DNA from: Labrys monachus | Lineage (GTDB): Bacteria > Pseudomonadota > Alphaproteobacteria > Rhizobiales > Labraceae | Direction of reading: 5' to 3' | Assembly (NCBI RefSeq): GCF_030814655.1 | Contig: NZ_JAUSVK010000001.1 | Span: 5,153,001-5,217,000, forward strand | DNA length: 64,000 nt | Shown: positions 16,577 to 24,449 of the stretch, piece after piece | Layout of the letters: each line of letters opens with the position of its first letter | Numbering within the stretch: position 1 is the stretch's first letter | Program-made: the position numbers and the translations under genes | Notes under the pieces: model-generated | Seen by the model: the letters and a program-made list of their open reading frames with translations, nothing else | Databases searched by the model: none | Told to the model about the DNA's origin: nothing

Positions 16577-16957
16577 ATGAAGCGCAGGCTGATCTCGACA
16601 GGGTCTCCCTTCGAACGCGCGGCCGGCTATTCGCGCGCCGTCGTCCAGGGCGACTGGTGCTTCGTCGCGGGCACCACCGGCTACGACTATGCCCGCATGA
16701 TCATGCCGGACGACATCGCGGCGCAGGCGGAAAACGCGCTCGCGACCATCGAGAAGGCGCTCGTCGAGGCGGGCTTCGCCCTGACGGACATCGTGCGGGT
16801 GCACTACTACATCACGCGGGCCGACCTGGCGGACGACGTGTTCGCCGTCACGGGACGGGTTTTCGGCGATATAAGGCCGGCAGCCACCATGCTCGTCTGC
16901 GACCTGATCAAGCCCGAGATGAAGGTGGAGATCGAAGCGACCGCCTTTCGCGGCTGA
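16577..16957 (+). CDS. RidA/YjgF-family protein lacking the catalytic Arg
   Basis: A 126-residue single-domain RidA-fold protein starting MKRRLISTGSPFERAAGYSR. The fold is clear from VQGDWCFVAGTTGYD, IEKALVEAGFALTDIVRVHY and the end MKVEIEATAFRG. In the imine deaminase RidA an Arg (R105 in E. coli) follows the ...PARS segment. The equivalent segment here reads RPAATMLVCDLI with Ala at that place, so enamine/imine hydrolysis by the RidA mechanism is not expected. It belongs with the other Rid subgroups of unknown function. It precedes a small secreted protein gene by about 50 bases. Confidence 0.85.
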   Translation: MKRRLISTGSPFERAAGYSRAVVQGDWCFVAGTTGYDYARMIMPDDIAAQAENALATIEKALVEAGFALTDIVRVHYYITRADLADDVFAVTGRVFGDIRPAATMLVCDLIKPEMKVEIEATAFRG

Positions 16958-17006
16958 TCCGTGTGGACCGGCGCCTATGCGGGCGCCACATCTGAAAGAG
17001 GGCGCC

Positions 17007-17306
17007 ATGCGCGGCATTCTTCCCGGCATCGTCTCGAGCGTGGTTCTCGGCCTCGTCCTCGGCCTCTCTCCCGCGCTGGCGCAGGACAAGCCGGCCCCGC
17101 CGCTGCCCACGCCCTCCACGCCGGTGGCGCCGGACACCTCGATCCTCTCCTTCCTGCAGGCCCACCCCGACTGCACCGAACTCACCGACGAATGCCTCAT
17201 CTGCGCCGTGGTGGGCGGCAAGGCGATGTGCTCGACGCCCGGCATCGCCTGCGTCCGCAAGGATCTGCGCTGCGTGACGACGAAGCCGCCGACACCGAAG
17301 CAGTGA
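17007..17306 (+). CDS. small secreted cysteine-rich protein, unknown function
   Basis: A 99-residue protein with a clear signal peptide (RGILPGIVSSVVLGLVLGLS...ALA, cleavage near residue 25) and a Pro-rich linker. The C-terminal domain holds six Cys (C-TELTDE-C-LI-C..., MCSTPGIAC, LRC) that could form three disulfides in the periplasm. The ATG at 17007 has AAGAGGG upstream and is preferred to an in-frame ATG at 16977. I do not recognise the family and no enzymatic motif is seen. It converges on fliJ with a 19-base gap. Confidence 0.7.
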   Translation: MRGILPGIVSSVVLGLVLGLSPALAQDKPAPPLPTPSTPVAPDTSILSFLQAHPDCTELTDECLICAVVGGKAMCSTPGIACVRKDLRCVTTKPPTPKQ

Positions 17307-17325
17307 CGCCGCCGGCGGCGAAATC

Positions 17326-17688
17326 TCAGCTCTGCGGGGCGAGGCCGCGCTCCGTCGCCCTTTCGCGGTCTTCGAGAATTTCCACCATTTTGAGATCCTC
17401 GACGGCGTCGGCCAGGGCCGTCCTCGCATCCTCCAGCTTGATCCTCAGGTCTTCGGCCGAACCGAGCAGGTTGTCGCGCCGCGCCGTCGCCGCCCTCGCA
17501 TAGGTCGGGTAGGCGAAATGGCTGGTGTCGGTGATGCCGGCCTTCACCTCCTCGGTCTTGATCTCCCGGTCCAGATCGGCCGCCATCCGCTCGAATTCGG
17601 CGACCATGGTTTCGATCTGGACGACTTGACGGCGCTTCTCGTCCACCTGGAAACGCTTCAGACGAATGAGGGTGTCGCGCGACTTCAT
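17326..17688 (-). CDS. fliJ: flagellar export chaperone FliJ-like protein
   Basis: A 120-residue, almost wholly helical protein (KSRDTLIRLKRFQVDEKRRQ, then VQIETMVAEFERMAADLDRE, and a second long helix). This fits the antiparallel coiled coil of FliJ, which escorts export substrates and activates the FliI ATPase. Position next to ctrA and divergent from it is typical in alphaproteobacteria, where fliI-fliJ often adjoin ctrA. No other flagellar gene is present in the window, so its partners are elsewhere or lost. FliJ sequences are weakly conserved, so the call leans on context. Confidence 0.75.
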   Translation of the reverse strand: MKSRDTLIRLKRFQVDEKRRQVVQIETMVAEFERMAADLDREIKTEEVKAGITDTSHFAYPTYARAATARRDNLLGSAEDLRIKLEDARTALADAVEDLKMVEILEDRERATERGLAPQS

Positions 17689-18157
17689 TACTCGTTACTC
17701 CATCAGCCGCATCGGCCGGGGAAGACCCGGCCGCCTAGGACAGGACCGCCACGGAACATTCCGGCGGAGACACAACCATCCTGCATGGCGGTGAATTCTT
17801 CCTTACCTGCCGCAGAAAAGCCGCGAAGCGGGCCCCGAACGCAGGACGAGGCGCCGGAAGCGCGCCGCTTCCGCGGCCGCCATGGGGCGAAACATGGCCG
17901 GGGGCGTCGCTCCTTAATATATTCGGCGTCGCCTGCGCGGTGCGCCGGGTCGACCAGGCTCTCCTCTCCACGGGGCCGAGAACCGTGGCCGGAGCGGGCA
18001 GCCGGCGCGTCCGCAGCCATGGGATTTTCTCCATATCCAATTGATTTTAAGTAACAAACTCCTCGGATCCTGGTCCCCTCCCGGCTGGCATGCGGGCTCG
18101 GCAAAGACGCCGCGGCCGCCGGATGCCCGGCTGTGCCGCCGCCCCGCGACCGCCGAT

Positions 18158-18414
18158 GATTCGGCCAAATTCGCTAAGAGGACCGCCGGCTCGTAACCTT
18201 TAATTTACCCGGCTCGTTAATGATCCCTAACGCGATTGATGAACCCGCACACAGCCTGGAGCCTCCTCCTGGCGAATGCGTGAGTCCGGAGAGTCGCTTA
18301 TCTGGATTTCTTCATGTTTATGTTGATGTCCGTTCCACGGCAATTTTGTCTTTCGGGCAATGTGTTACAGAGAGTTTCACACCTCCCTTCAGGTTTCGCT
18401 TGCATGAGAGAATC
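18158..18414. promoter_or_regulatory. cluster of four GANTC (CcrM) sites upstream of ctrA
   Basis: GATTC at 18158-18162, GAGTC at 18282-18286 and 18291-18295, and GAATC at 18410-18414. GANTC is the target of the cell-cycle methyltransferase CcrM, and methylation state of such sites controls the ctrA P1 promoter in Caulobacter. Four sites in 257 bases is more than expected for high-GC DNA by rough estimate. Confidence 0.55.
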
Positions 18415-18422
18415 ACAATTTG

Positions 18423-18430
18423 TTAACCAT
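18423..18430 (+). promoter_or_regulatory. putative CtrA autoregulatory box
   Basis: TTAACCAT matches the CtrA half-site seen in alphaproteobacteria, 104 bases before the ctrA start. The second TTAA half of the full TTAA-N7-TTAA site is only partly matched (ATCA at 18412-18415). Confidence 0.45.
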
Positions 18431-18533
18431 TCCTGCGTAGCGTCACGAGCGATCATCGATGAGGTGAATTTACCGTGCTGCCTGCGCATTCGCGACGGCG
18501 GTCGACCCTCTGAGGCCGCAGTGGGGGATTGAT

Positions 18534-19235
18534 ATGCGCGTACTTCTTGTCGAAGACGATAGCGCCACGGCGCAAAGCATCGAGCTGATGCTCAAGTCGG
18601 AGAGCTTCAACGTCTATACGACGGACCTCGGAGAAGAGGGCGTCGATCTAGGCAAGCTCTACGACTACGACATCATCCTGCTCGATCTGAATCTGCCCGA
18701 CATGTCGGGCTACGAAGTGCTCAGGTCCCTGCGGGTGGCGAAGGTCAAGACGCCGATCCTGATCCTGTCGGGTCTCGCCGGCATCGAGGACAAGGTGAAG
18801 GGACTCGGCTTCGGCGCCGACGACTATCTCACCAAGCCCTTCCACAAGGACGAGCTGGTCGCCCGTATCCATGCGATCGTGCGCCGTTCCAAGGGCCATG
18901 CCCAGTCGGTGATCGCCACCGGCGACCTCATCGTCAATCTCGATACCAAGACGGTGGAGGTGCACAACACGCGCGTGCACCTGACGGGCAAGGAATACCA
19001 GATGCTGGAGCTGCTCTCGCTCCGCAAGGGCACCACGCTCACCAAGGAAATGTTCCTGAACCACCTTTATGGCGGCATGGACGAGCCGGAGCTGAAGATC
19101 ATCGACGTCTTCATCTGCAAGCTGCGCAAGAAGCTTGCGAACGCCACCGGCGGCACGAACTACATCGAGACCGTCTGGGGCCGCGGCTATGTGCTGCGCG
19201 AGCCCAGCGAGATCGACGAACGCATCGCGGTGTGA
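18534..19235 (+). CDS. ctrA: cell cycle response regulator CtrA
   Basis: A 233-residue OmpR-family response regulator. The receiver domain has the acidic pair E7/D8/D9, phospho-acceptor Asp51 in [15 protein letters not shown], and Lys in [13 protein letters not shown]. The winged-helix output domain ends with [16 protein letters not shown] and [15 protein letters not shown]. The sequence is nearly diagnostic for CtrA, the master regulator of cell division, flagellar and replication-control genes. It is phosphorylated through ChpT (15788-16432). The C terminus ends in RIAV rather than the AA end known for ClpXP turnover in Caulobacter. A strong terminator follows. Confidence 0.98.
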   Translation: MRVLLVEDDSATAQSIELMLKSESFNVYTTDLGEEGVDLGKLYDYDIILLDLNLPDMSGYEVLRSLRVAKVKTPILILSGLAGIEDKVKGLGFGADDYLTKPFHKDELVARIHAIVRRSKGHAQSVIATGDLIVNLDTKTVEVHNTRVHLTGKEYQMLELLSLRKGTTLTKEMFLNHLYGGMDEPELKIIDVFICKLRKKLANATGGTNYIETVWGRGYVLREPSEIDERIAV

Positions 19236-19262
19236 GCCCCTGATCCTTCTCGGGCAACGAAG

Positions 19263-19290
19263 AGGCCGGGCTCGTCCCGGCCTTTCTTTT
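19263..19290 (+). terminator. intrinsic terminator of ctrA
   Basis: AGGCCGGG-CTCGT-CCCGGCCT is a perfect 8-bp stem followed by TTCTTTT, 27 bases after the ctrA stop. Confidence 0.88.
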
Positions 19291-19398
19291 GCGCATGGCC
19301 TGCGGCCGTGAGCGCCTGCCGCCGTCCGGGCCGGACGAGGTGCCGGGATGCGGGCTGGAAGCCGGCGGCTTCACGAGCTAGGGTCGCCCGGCGCAAAC

Positions 19399-19486
19399 TG
19401 CGATTCCATCGAATCACGGTTTTCTCCAACCTGTTGTTTTGACGCATTTTCCAATCGGAAAGCCGATCGGCTTTTCTGTAAAATGC
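19399..19486. repeat. dispersed 88-base intergenic repeat, family 1 copy A
   Basis: Begins TGCGATTCCATCGAATCA and contains TTGTTTTGACGCATTTTCC, then an imperfect hairpin from GCATTTT to AAAATGC with an inner AAAGCCGATCGGCTTTT palindrome. It closely matches the copy at 53521-53620 over its whole length. It ends only 15 bases before the mtnN start codon, so it supplies part of that gene's leader. Confidence 0.8.
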
Positions 19487-19501
19487 TTTGGGAATCAACC
19501 G

Positions 19502-20308
19502 ATGACAGCCCTGCCCTCCCCGCCGCTCGGCATCCTCGTTCCCCTGGCCGAGGAGGCGGAGGCCTTGTTCGCGCTCATGCGGCAGGACGGGGCCACGCAG
19601 ACCAGGCGCCTCGGCGGTCGGGACTATCACAGCGGAAGCCTGTTCGGGCGGGACTGCGTCCTCACTCTGTCGCGCGTCGGCAAGGTCGCCGCCGCGACGG
19701 CGACCGCCGGTCTCGTCCACGAATTCGGGGTCGGCGCCGTGCTCAACGCCGGCGTGGCCGGCGGGGCGGCGGCATCCGTGCATGTCGGCGACATCGTCGT
19801 GGGCGACGCCATGCTGCAGCACGACCTCGATGCACGGCCGATCTTTCCCCGTTTCGAGGTGCCGCTGACGGGCATGTCGCGATTCGCGGCCGACGCCGTC
19901 CTCGGCGCCAGCCTGGCCCGGGCGACGCAGGCCTTCCTGGCCGAGGACCTGCCGGCACTGGCGCCGGACATCCGCGCCCAGTTCAGCCTCGCCTCGCCGG
20001 CCCTGCATCGCGGCCTCGTCATCAGCGGCGACCGCTTCGTCAACGGCCATGCCGACGTCGCCGCCCTGCGCGCCGATGTTCCGGATGCGCTCGCCATCGA
20101 GATGGAGAGCGGCGCGGTGGCGCAGGTCTGCCACGATTACGGCGTGCCCTTCGCCGTCCTGCGCATCATTTCCGACAGCGCGGACGACAATGCCCATGTC
20201 GATTTTCCGCGTTTCCTCGGCCTCGTCGCCAGCTTCTATTCCCACCACATCATCCGCCGCTTCCTGCAGGACGATTGGTCGCTCGGCAGGGCGACGATTT
20301 CGGCCTGA
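19502..20308 (+). CDS. mtnN: 5'-methylthioadenosine/S-adenosylhomocysteine nucleosidase
   Basis: A 268-residue purine nucleoside phosphorylase/nucleosidase-fold enzyme that hydrolyses MTA and SAH to adenine and the thioribosyl product. Motifs are LGILVPLAEEAEAL, VLTLSRVGKVAAATATA, ISGDRFV, PDALAIEMESGAVAQV with the ribose-binding Glu, and LRIISDSADDNA with the catalytic Asp. It is about 35 residues longer than E. coli MtnN, mainly through a mid-domain insertion. The ATG at 19502 follows the repeat copy A. The longer frame to 19439 is repeat-derived and rejected. Confidence 0.88.
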   Translation: MTALPSPPLGILVPLAEEAEALFALMRQDGATQTRRLGGRDYHSGSLFGRDCVLTLSRVGKVAAATATAGLVHEFGVGAVLNAGVAGGAAASVHVGDIVVGDAMLQHDLDARPIFPRFEVPLTGMSRFAADAVLGASLARATQAFLAEDLPALAPDIRAQFSLASPALHRGLVISGDRFVNGHADVAALRADVPDALAIEMESGAVAQVCHDYGVPFAVLRIISDSADDNAHVDFPRFLGLVASFYSHHIIRRFLQDDWSLGRATISA

Positions 20309-20512
20309 AATCCCCTGTGCACAAGGTCCGAACGCCTCCGTCGGACTGGCCGAAGACGTGCCGCATGCTATAAGGGCGCTCGGCGCCACATGCGGGCGAC
20401 GGAGAGGACCGGGCAGGCGCAGCCCGCCGTTTCTCACCTGCGACGGCATTGCGAATTCGAGATTTCCCCGCGGCCGGGGCCGCCGCCGCGGAGAACCAGC
20501 AGGAGCGTTTCG

Positions 20513-21106
20513 ATGGTTGGCAGGCAGTTTGGCGTTTGGGCGGCTCGCGGAGCCTTGCTGGCAGGCCTCGCGGCCCTCGGCGGCTGTTCCAACAGCATCA
20601 TCACGGGCGTCTATGGCACGCCGACCGAAGCGGAGTCGTCCTCTACGCCGAGCACGCCCAGCGCCCCGACGCGCGTGGACTTCGATCCCGACGCCGAATG
20701 TCCCGTCATCAACGTGCCGAACGGCGCCTCCTTCTATACGAGCGGCGGCGCGCAGATGACGATCTCGAAATTCGCTCGGGAATGCGATCTCTCCGGCCCG
20801 GCATCGGTGACGATCAAGATCGGCATCAAGGGCCTGGCGATCCTGAAGCAGGGCGGGGCCGGCACCTATTCGGCGCCGCTGCGGATCACGATCCGCGACC
20901 GGGACGAGCATACGGCCTACACCAAGGTGCTGCGCGTCGCCGCCTCGGTGCCGCCAGGCGAGGACCAGGGTTCGTTCGAGGTCGTCGACACCTCCACGCC
21001 GATCGTGATCGGCGTTCAGCAACCGCTGAATTCCTACGACATCCAGATCGGCTTCGACAACAAGGGGGCGCTCGAGCCCCCGACCAAGAAAAAGCACCGG
21101 CGCTGA
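20513..21106 (+). CDS. outer-membrane lipoprotein of unknown function
   Basis: A 197-residue protein with a lipoprotein signal (GRQFGVWAARGALLAGLAAL then lipobox LGGC at about residue 24). AGGAG precedes the ATG at 20513 by 7 bases. After a Ser/Thr/Pro-rich linker comes a beta-rich domain with INVPNGASFYTSGGA and ASVTIKIGIKGLAILKQGG, ending in a Lys/Arg tail. This general type is common in Hyphomicrobiales but I cannot name a function. It precedes the glycine riboswitch by about 75 bases with no obvious terminator between. Confidence 0.8.
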   Translation: MVGRQFGVWAARGALLAGLAALGGCSNSIITGVYGTPTEAESSSTPSTPSAPTRVDFDPDAECPVINVPNGASFYTSGGAQMTISKFARECDLSGPASVTIKIGIKGLAILKQGGAGTYSAPLRITIRDRDEHTAYTKVLRVAASVPPGEDQGSFEVVDTSTPIVIGVQQPLNSYDIQIGFDNKGALEPPTKKKHRR

Positions 21107-21135
21107 CTTTTCCCGCAGCGTCGCATTCTGCGCAG

Positions 21136-21164
21136 TTGACGACGCGCCGGCCGGAGGCTAGCTT
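21136..21164 (+). promoter_or_regulatory. probable sigma-70 promoter of the gcv operon
   Basis: TTGACG (21136-21141) and TAGCTT (21159-21164) are spaced by exactly 17 bases and lie about 18 bases before the riboswitch P1 stem, where the transcript should start. Confidence 0.55.
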
Positions 21165-21181
21165 CCGGTCATTCGGTCGAT

Positions 21182-21490
21182 CCCCGCGGAAGAGTCCGGC
21201 CCGACCTCTTTGAGGTCGGTGGCTGGCGCCGAAGGAGCAACCGCCCCGGAAACTCTCAGGCAACCGGACCGCGGGGGAACGAAACTCTGGAAAGCGGCGC
21301 GAGCGTGCAAACGCTCGGGCTCACCGACGGGCGTAAGCAGCTCCTGGAGCAAAACGCGTTTCGCAGAAACGCCATTTTGCTCTCACTCTTGGTTCGACGC
21401 GTTTTTGTGATTCTCGCCGATTCCGGCAGCTTGCAGAACGCTTCAGGGTGTGGAGTCGCGAAATCTCTCAGGTAACCGCGACAGAGGGGG
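21182..21490 (+). promoter_or_regulatory. tandem glycine riboswitch of the gcv operon
   Basis: Two aptamers in series. Aptamer 1 (about 21182-21298) has a perfect P1 (CCCCGCGG with CCGCGGGG), a CCGACCTC/GAGGTCGG stem, GCGCCGAAGGAGCAA, AACTCTCAGGCAA, and the conserved linker GGAACGAAACTCTGGAAAGC. Aptamer 2 (about 21299-21490) has a GAGCG/CGCTC stem, CACCGACGGGCGTAAGC, and TCTCTCAGGTAACCGCGACAGAGG. These are the core elements of the gcvT glycine riboswitch. Glycine binding is expected to turn on the downstream cleavage genes. Aptamer 2 carries an insertion of about 107 bases in its peripheral stem, described separately. Confidence 0.93.
21345..21451. repeat. palindromic repeat inserted in riboswitch aptamer 2
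   Basis: Between CTCC (21341-21344) and GGAG (21452-21455), which can close the peripheral P3 stem, lies about 107 bases of extra sequence. It contains a long hairpin: GAGCAAAA and GCGTTTC pairing with GAAACGC and TTTTGCTC around a GCA loop (21347-21382). Downstream, TTGGTTCGACGCGTTTTTGTGATTC resembles the TTGTTTTGACGCATTTTCC part of repeat family 1. The conserved glycine-binding core on both sides is intact. Confidence 0.65.
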
Positions 21491-21538
21491 CACAACCGGG
21501 CGATTTCGTCCGGGGTGCAACCTTTTGTCGGAGCCATC

Positions 21539-22675
21539 ATGGCCGAATCACCTGCCGGACTTCTGAAGACCCCTCTCCATGCCGATCACGTCGCGCTCGG
21601 GGCTCGCATGGTGCCGTTCGCCGGCTACGACATGCCGGTGCAATATCCAGCCGGCATCATCGCCGAGCACAACCACACCCGCCAGGCGGCCGGGCTCTTC
21701 GACGTGTCCCACATGGGGCAGGCTTTCCTGACGGCCCACGACCATGCCGCTGTGGCCGCCGCGCTGGAAACGCTGGTTCCCGCCGATATTCTCAATCTTC
21801 CCCGCGGACGCCAGCGCTACACCCAGTTCCTCAATGCCGAGGGCGGCACGCTGGACGATCTGATGGTCAGCCGTCCGGTCGATCCGGCCGATGACGGCTC
21901 GCTCAGCCTGGTCGTCAACGCTTCGCGAAAACAGGCCGATTACGACCTCATCAAGGAAAAGATCGGCGACAGGGCCAGCCTCCTGATCGTCCAGGACAGG
22001 GCGCTGATCGCGCTGCAGGGCCCCCTTGCAGCGGCGGTGATGGCCGATCATTGTCCCGAGGCCGCCGCCCTCCCCTTCATGGGCGCGCGTTCCAGCCGTT
22101 TCGGCGACATCGACATCGCGGTCTCGCGGTCCGGCTATACCGGCGAGGACGGGTTCGAGATCTCGGTCAAATCCTCCAAGGCCGGCGCGCTGTGGCGGAT
22201 CCTGCTTCGGGACGAGCGCGTGAAGCCCGTCGGCCTCGGCGCCCGCGATTCGCTGCGCCTGGAGGCGGGGCTGTGCCTCTACGGACACGAACTCGACGAG
22301 ACGACGTCGCCGGTCGAAGCCGGCATCGCCTGGTCGATCCAGAAGCGCCGCCGCGAACAGGGCGGCTTTCCCGGTGCCGCCCGGATCCAGCGCGAACTCG
22401 CCGAAGGTCCGGCTCGCATGCGCATCGGCCTCGTCCCGGAAGGCCGCTCGCCGGTGCGGGAAGGCGCCGTCATCCGCAACGCCGGCGGCGAGACCATCGG
22501 CGTCGTCACCTCGGGCGGCTTCGGGCCGACGGTCGGCGGCCCCGTCGCCATGGGCTTCGTCCCGCCGGCCTATGCCGCCATCGGCACCGATCTCCTCGTC
22601 GATCTGCGCGGCCGGAACGTGCCTGCCCGGGTCGCGGCGCTGCCCTTCACGCCGCACCGCTTCCATCGCGCCTGA
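21539..22675 (+). CDS. gcvT: aminomethyltransferase, glycine cleavage T protein
   Basis: A 378-residue tetrahydrofolate-dependent enzyme. It transfers the aminomethyl carbon from lipoylated GcvH to THF, releasing ammonia. Markers are KTPLHADHVALGARMVPFAG, FDVSHMGQ, ALQGP, SRSGYTGEDGFEIS and ARDSLRLEAGLCLYGHELD. The ATG at 21539 has CGGAG seven bases upstream and sits directly after the riboswitch. First gene of the gcvT-gcvH-gcvPA-gcvPB operon. Confidence 0.97.
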   Translation: MAESPAGLLKTPLHADHVALGARMVPFAGYDMPVQYPAGIIAEHNHTRQAAGLFDVSHMGQAFLTAHDHAAVAAALETLVPADILNLPRGRQRYTQFLNAEGGTLDDLMVSRPVDPADDGSLSLVVNASRKQADYDLIKEKIGDRASLLIVQDRALIALQGPLAAAVMADHCPEAAALPFMGARSSRFGDIDIAVSRSGYTGEDGFEISVKSSKAGALWRILLRDERVKPVGLGARDSLRLEAGLCLYGHELDETTSPVEAGIAWSIQKRRREQGGFPGAARIQRELAEGPARMRIGLVPEGRSPVREGAVIRNAGGETIGVVTSGGFGPTVGGPVAMGFVPPAYAAIGTDLLVDLRGRNVPARVAALPFTPHRFHRA

Positions 22676-22732
22676 ATTCCGCTTTTCCATCGTCCAATGC
22701 CCGTTCCGGGCCACCTAGGGGAATCCCGTCTC

Positions 22733-23104
22733 ATGGCAACCATCCGATACAGCACCGATCATGAATATGTTTCGGTCGAGGGCGACATCGCCACCATCGG
22801 CATCACCGACTACGCCCAGTCGCAGCTCGGCGACGTCGTGTTCGTCGAGCTGCCGGCCAAGGGCAAGACGCTCAAGCAGGGCGACGAGGCGGCCGTCGTC
22901 GAATCGGTGAAGGCGGCGAGCGAGGTCTACGCCCCGGTGTCCGGCACCGTCATCGAGGTCAACGAGAGCCTGCCCGACGCGCCCGGCACCGTGAACGAGG
23001 ATCCTCTCGGCAAGGGCTGGTTCATCAAGATGAAGCTGGCCGACCCGGGCCAGCTCGACGGCCTGATGGACGAAGCGGCCTATGCCGCCCATATCGGAGC
23101 CTGA
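22733..23104 (+). CDS. gcvH: glycine cleavage system H protein
   Basis: A 123-residue lipoyl carrier that shuttles the aminomethyl group between P, T and L proteins. The lipoylated Lys is K60 in [17 protein letters not shown]. The N terminus [20 protein letters not shown] and the C-terminal [10 protein letters not shown] are canonical. The start is the ATG at 22733 after AGGGG. It is 57 bases after gcvT and 4 bases before gcvPA. Confidence 0.97.
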   Translation: MATIRYSTDHEYVSVEGDIATIGITDYAQSQLGDVVFVELPAKGKTLKQGDEAAVVESVKAASEVYAPVSGTVIEVNESLPDAPGTVNEDPLGKGWFIKMKLADPGQLDGLMDEAAYAAHIGA

Positions 23105-23108
23105 CCGC

Positions 23109-24449
23109 ATGCGCTATCTCCCCCTGACCGCCGACGACCGCGGCCTGATGCTGGCGAAGATCGGCGTCGACCATATCGACGACCTCTTCGCGAACGTGCC
23201 GGCGGACGCGCTCCTGGCCTCCGCGCCCGACCTGCCGTCCGCCAAGGGCGAGCTCGCCGTCGAGCGCATCATGGGCGGCCTCGCCGCGAAGAACGTCGCG
23301 GCCTCCTCCGTACCCTTCTTCGTCGGTGCCGGCGCCTACAAGCACCATGTGCCGGCCACGGTCGACCATCTCATCCAGCGCTCGGAATTCCTGACCTCCT
23401 ACACGCCGTACCAGCCCGAGATCGCCCAGGGCACGCTGCAATATCTCTACGAGTTCCAGACCCAGGTCGCGCTGCTGACCGGCATGGATGTGGCGAACGC
23501 CTCGATGTATGACGGCTCGACCGGCACCGGCGAGGCCGTGCTGATGGCCCATCGCGTCACCCGCCGCGGCAAGGCCGTGCTGTCGGGCGGGCTTCACCCG
23601 CATTATGCCGGCGTCGTCCGCACCCTCTCGCAGATGGGCGGCCACACCGTCGACGCCCTGCCGGCCGACGTGACGGCGAGCGAGGACATCGTCGCCCGCA
23701 TCGACGCCGATACCTCCTGCGTGGTGGTTCAGACACCGGACGTGTTCGGCAATCTGCGCGACCTCACTGCCATCGCCGAGGCGGCACACAAGGCCGGCGC
23801 CCTGCTCATCGCCGTCTTCACCGAGGCGGTCTCGCTCGGGCTGGTGATGCCGCCCGGCGCGATGGGTGCCGACATCGTCGTCGGCGAAGGCCAGTCGATC
23901 GGCAACGCGCTGACCTATGGCGGTCCCTATGTCGGGCTCTTCGCCGCCCGGCAGAAATATGTACGGCAGATGCCGGGCCGCCTCTGCGGCCAGACGGTCG
24001 ATGCACAAGGCGATCGCGGCTTCGTGCTGACCCTTTCGACCCGCGAGCAGCATATCCGCCGCGAGAAGGCGACCTCGAACATCTGCACCAATTCGGGCCT
24101 GTGCGTCCTCGCCTTCACCATTCACATGGCGCTGCTGGGCGAAAAAGGCCTGCGCCGGCTCGCCCTCCTCAACCACGCCAATGCCGTGAAGCTCGCCGAC
24201 CTGCTGGCCGAGGTGCCGGGCGTGGAGGTCCTGCAGCGGTCCTTCTTCAACGAATTCACCCTCCGCGTGCCGGGCAATGCCGCCGCGCTGACCGAAAGGC
24301 TCGCCGCCCGCGGCATCCTCGGCGGCGTCCCCTATGCGCGCCTCGCCCCCGGCAGCGGCCATGACGATCTCCTCATCGTCGCCTCCACCGAAGTCAACAC
24401 CGATGAAGACAGAGCGGCCTATGCCGCAGCGCTGAAGGAGCTTGCGTGA
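23109..24449 (+). CDS. gcvPA: glycine dehydrogenase (decarboxylating) subunit 1
   Basis: A 446-residue N-terminal half of the split P protein, which decarboxylates glycine with PLP and loads Gcv[20 protein letters not shown] and [20 protein letters not shown] are typical, as is [18 protein letters not shown]. This half lacks the PLP Lys, which is in subunit 2. The GGAG before its ATG lies in the end of gcvH. Its TGA overlaps the gcvPB start. Split P proteins occur in some alphaproteobacteria and firmicutes, whereas most proteobacteria have a fused gcvP. Confidence 0.96.
   Translation: MRYLPLTADDRGLMLAKIGVDHIDDLFANVPADALLASAPDLPSAKGELAVERIMGGLAAKNVAASSVPFFVGAGAYKHHVPATVDHLIQRSEFLTSYTPYQPEIAQGTLQYLYEFQTQVALLTGMDVANASMYDGSTGTGEAVLMAHRVTRRGKAVLSGGLHPHYAGVVRTLSQMGGHTVDALPADVTASEDIVARIDADTSCVVVQTPDVFGNLRDLTAIAEAAHKAGALLIAVFTEAVSLGLVMPPGAMGADIVVGEGQSIGNALTYGGPYVGLFAARQKYVRQMPGRLCGQTVDAQGDRGFVLTLSTREQHIRREKATSNICTNSGLCVLAFTIHMALLGEKGLRRLALLNHANAVKLADLLAEVPGVEVLQRSFFNEFTLRVPGNAAALTERLAARGILGGVPYARLAPGSGHDDLLIVASTEVNTDEDRAAYAAALKELA

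Larger units (their letters stand above)
17689..18533 (+). promoter_or_regulatory. long ctrA upstream regulatory region
   Basis: An 845-base gene-free stretch between the divergent fliJ and ctrA genes. It becomes visibly AT-richer over the last 350 bases, in contrast to its surroundings. It holds a cluster of four GANTC methylation sites and a TTAACCAT box, listed separately. No conserved small gene was recognised; frames in it look non-coding. The arrangement matches the multi-promoter control region of ctrA known in Caulobacter. Confidence 0.65.
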
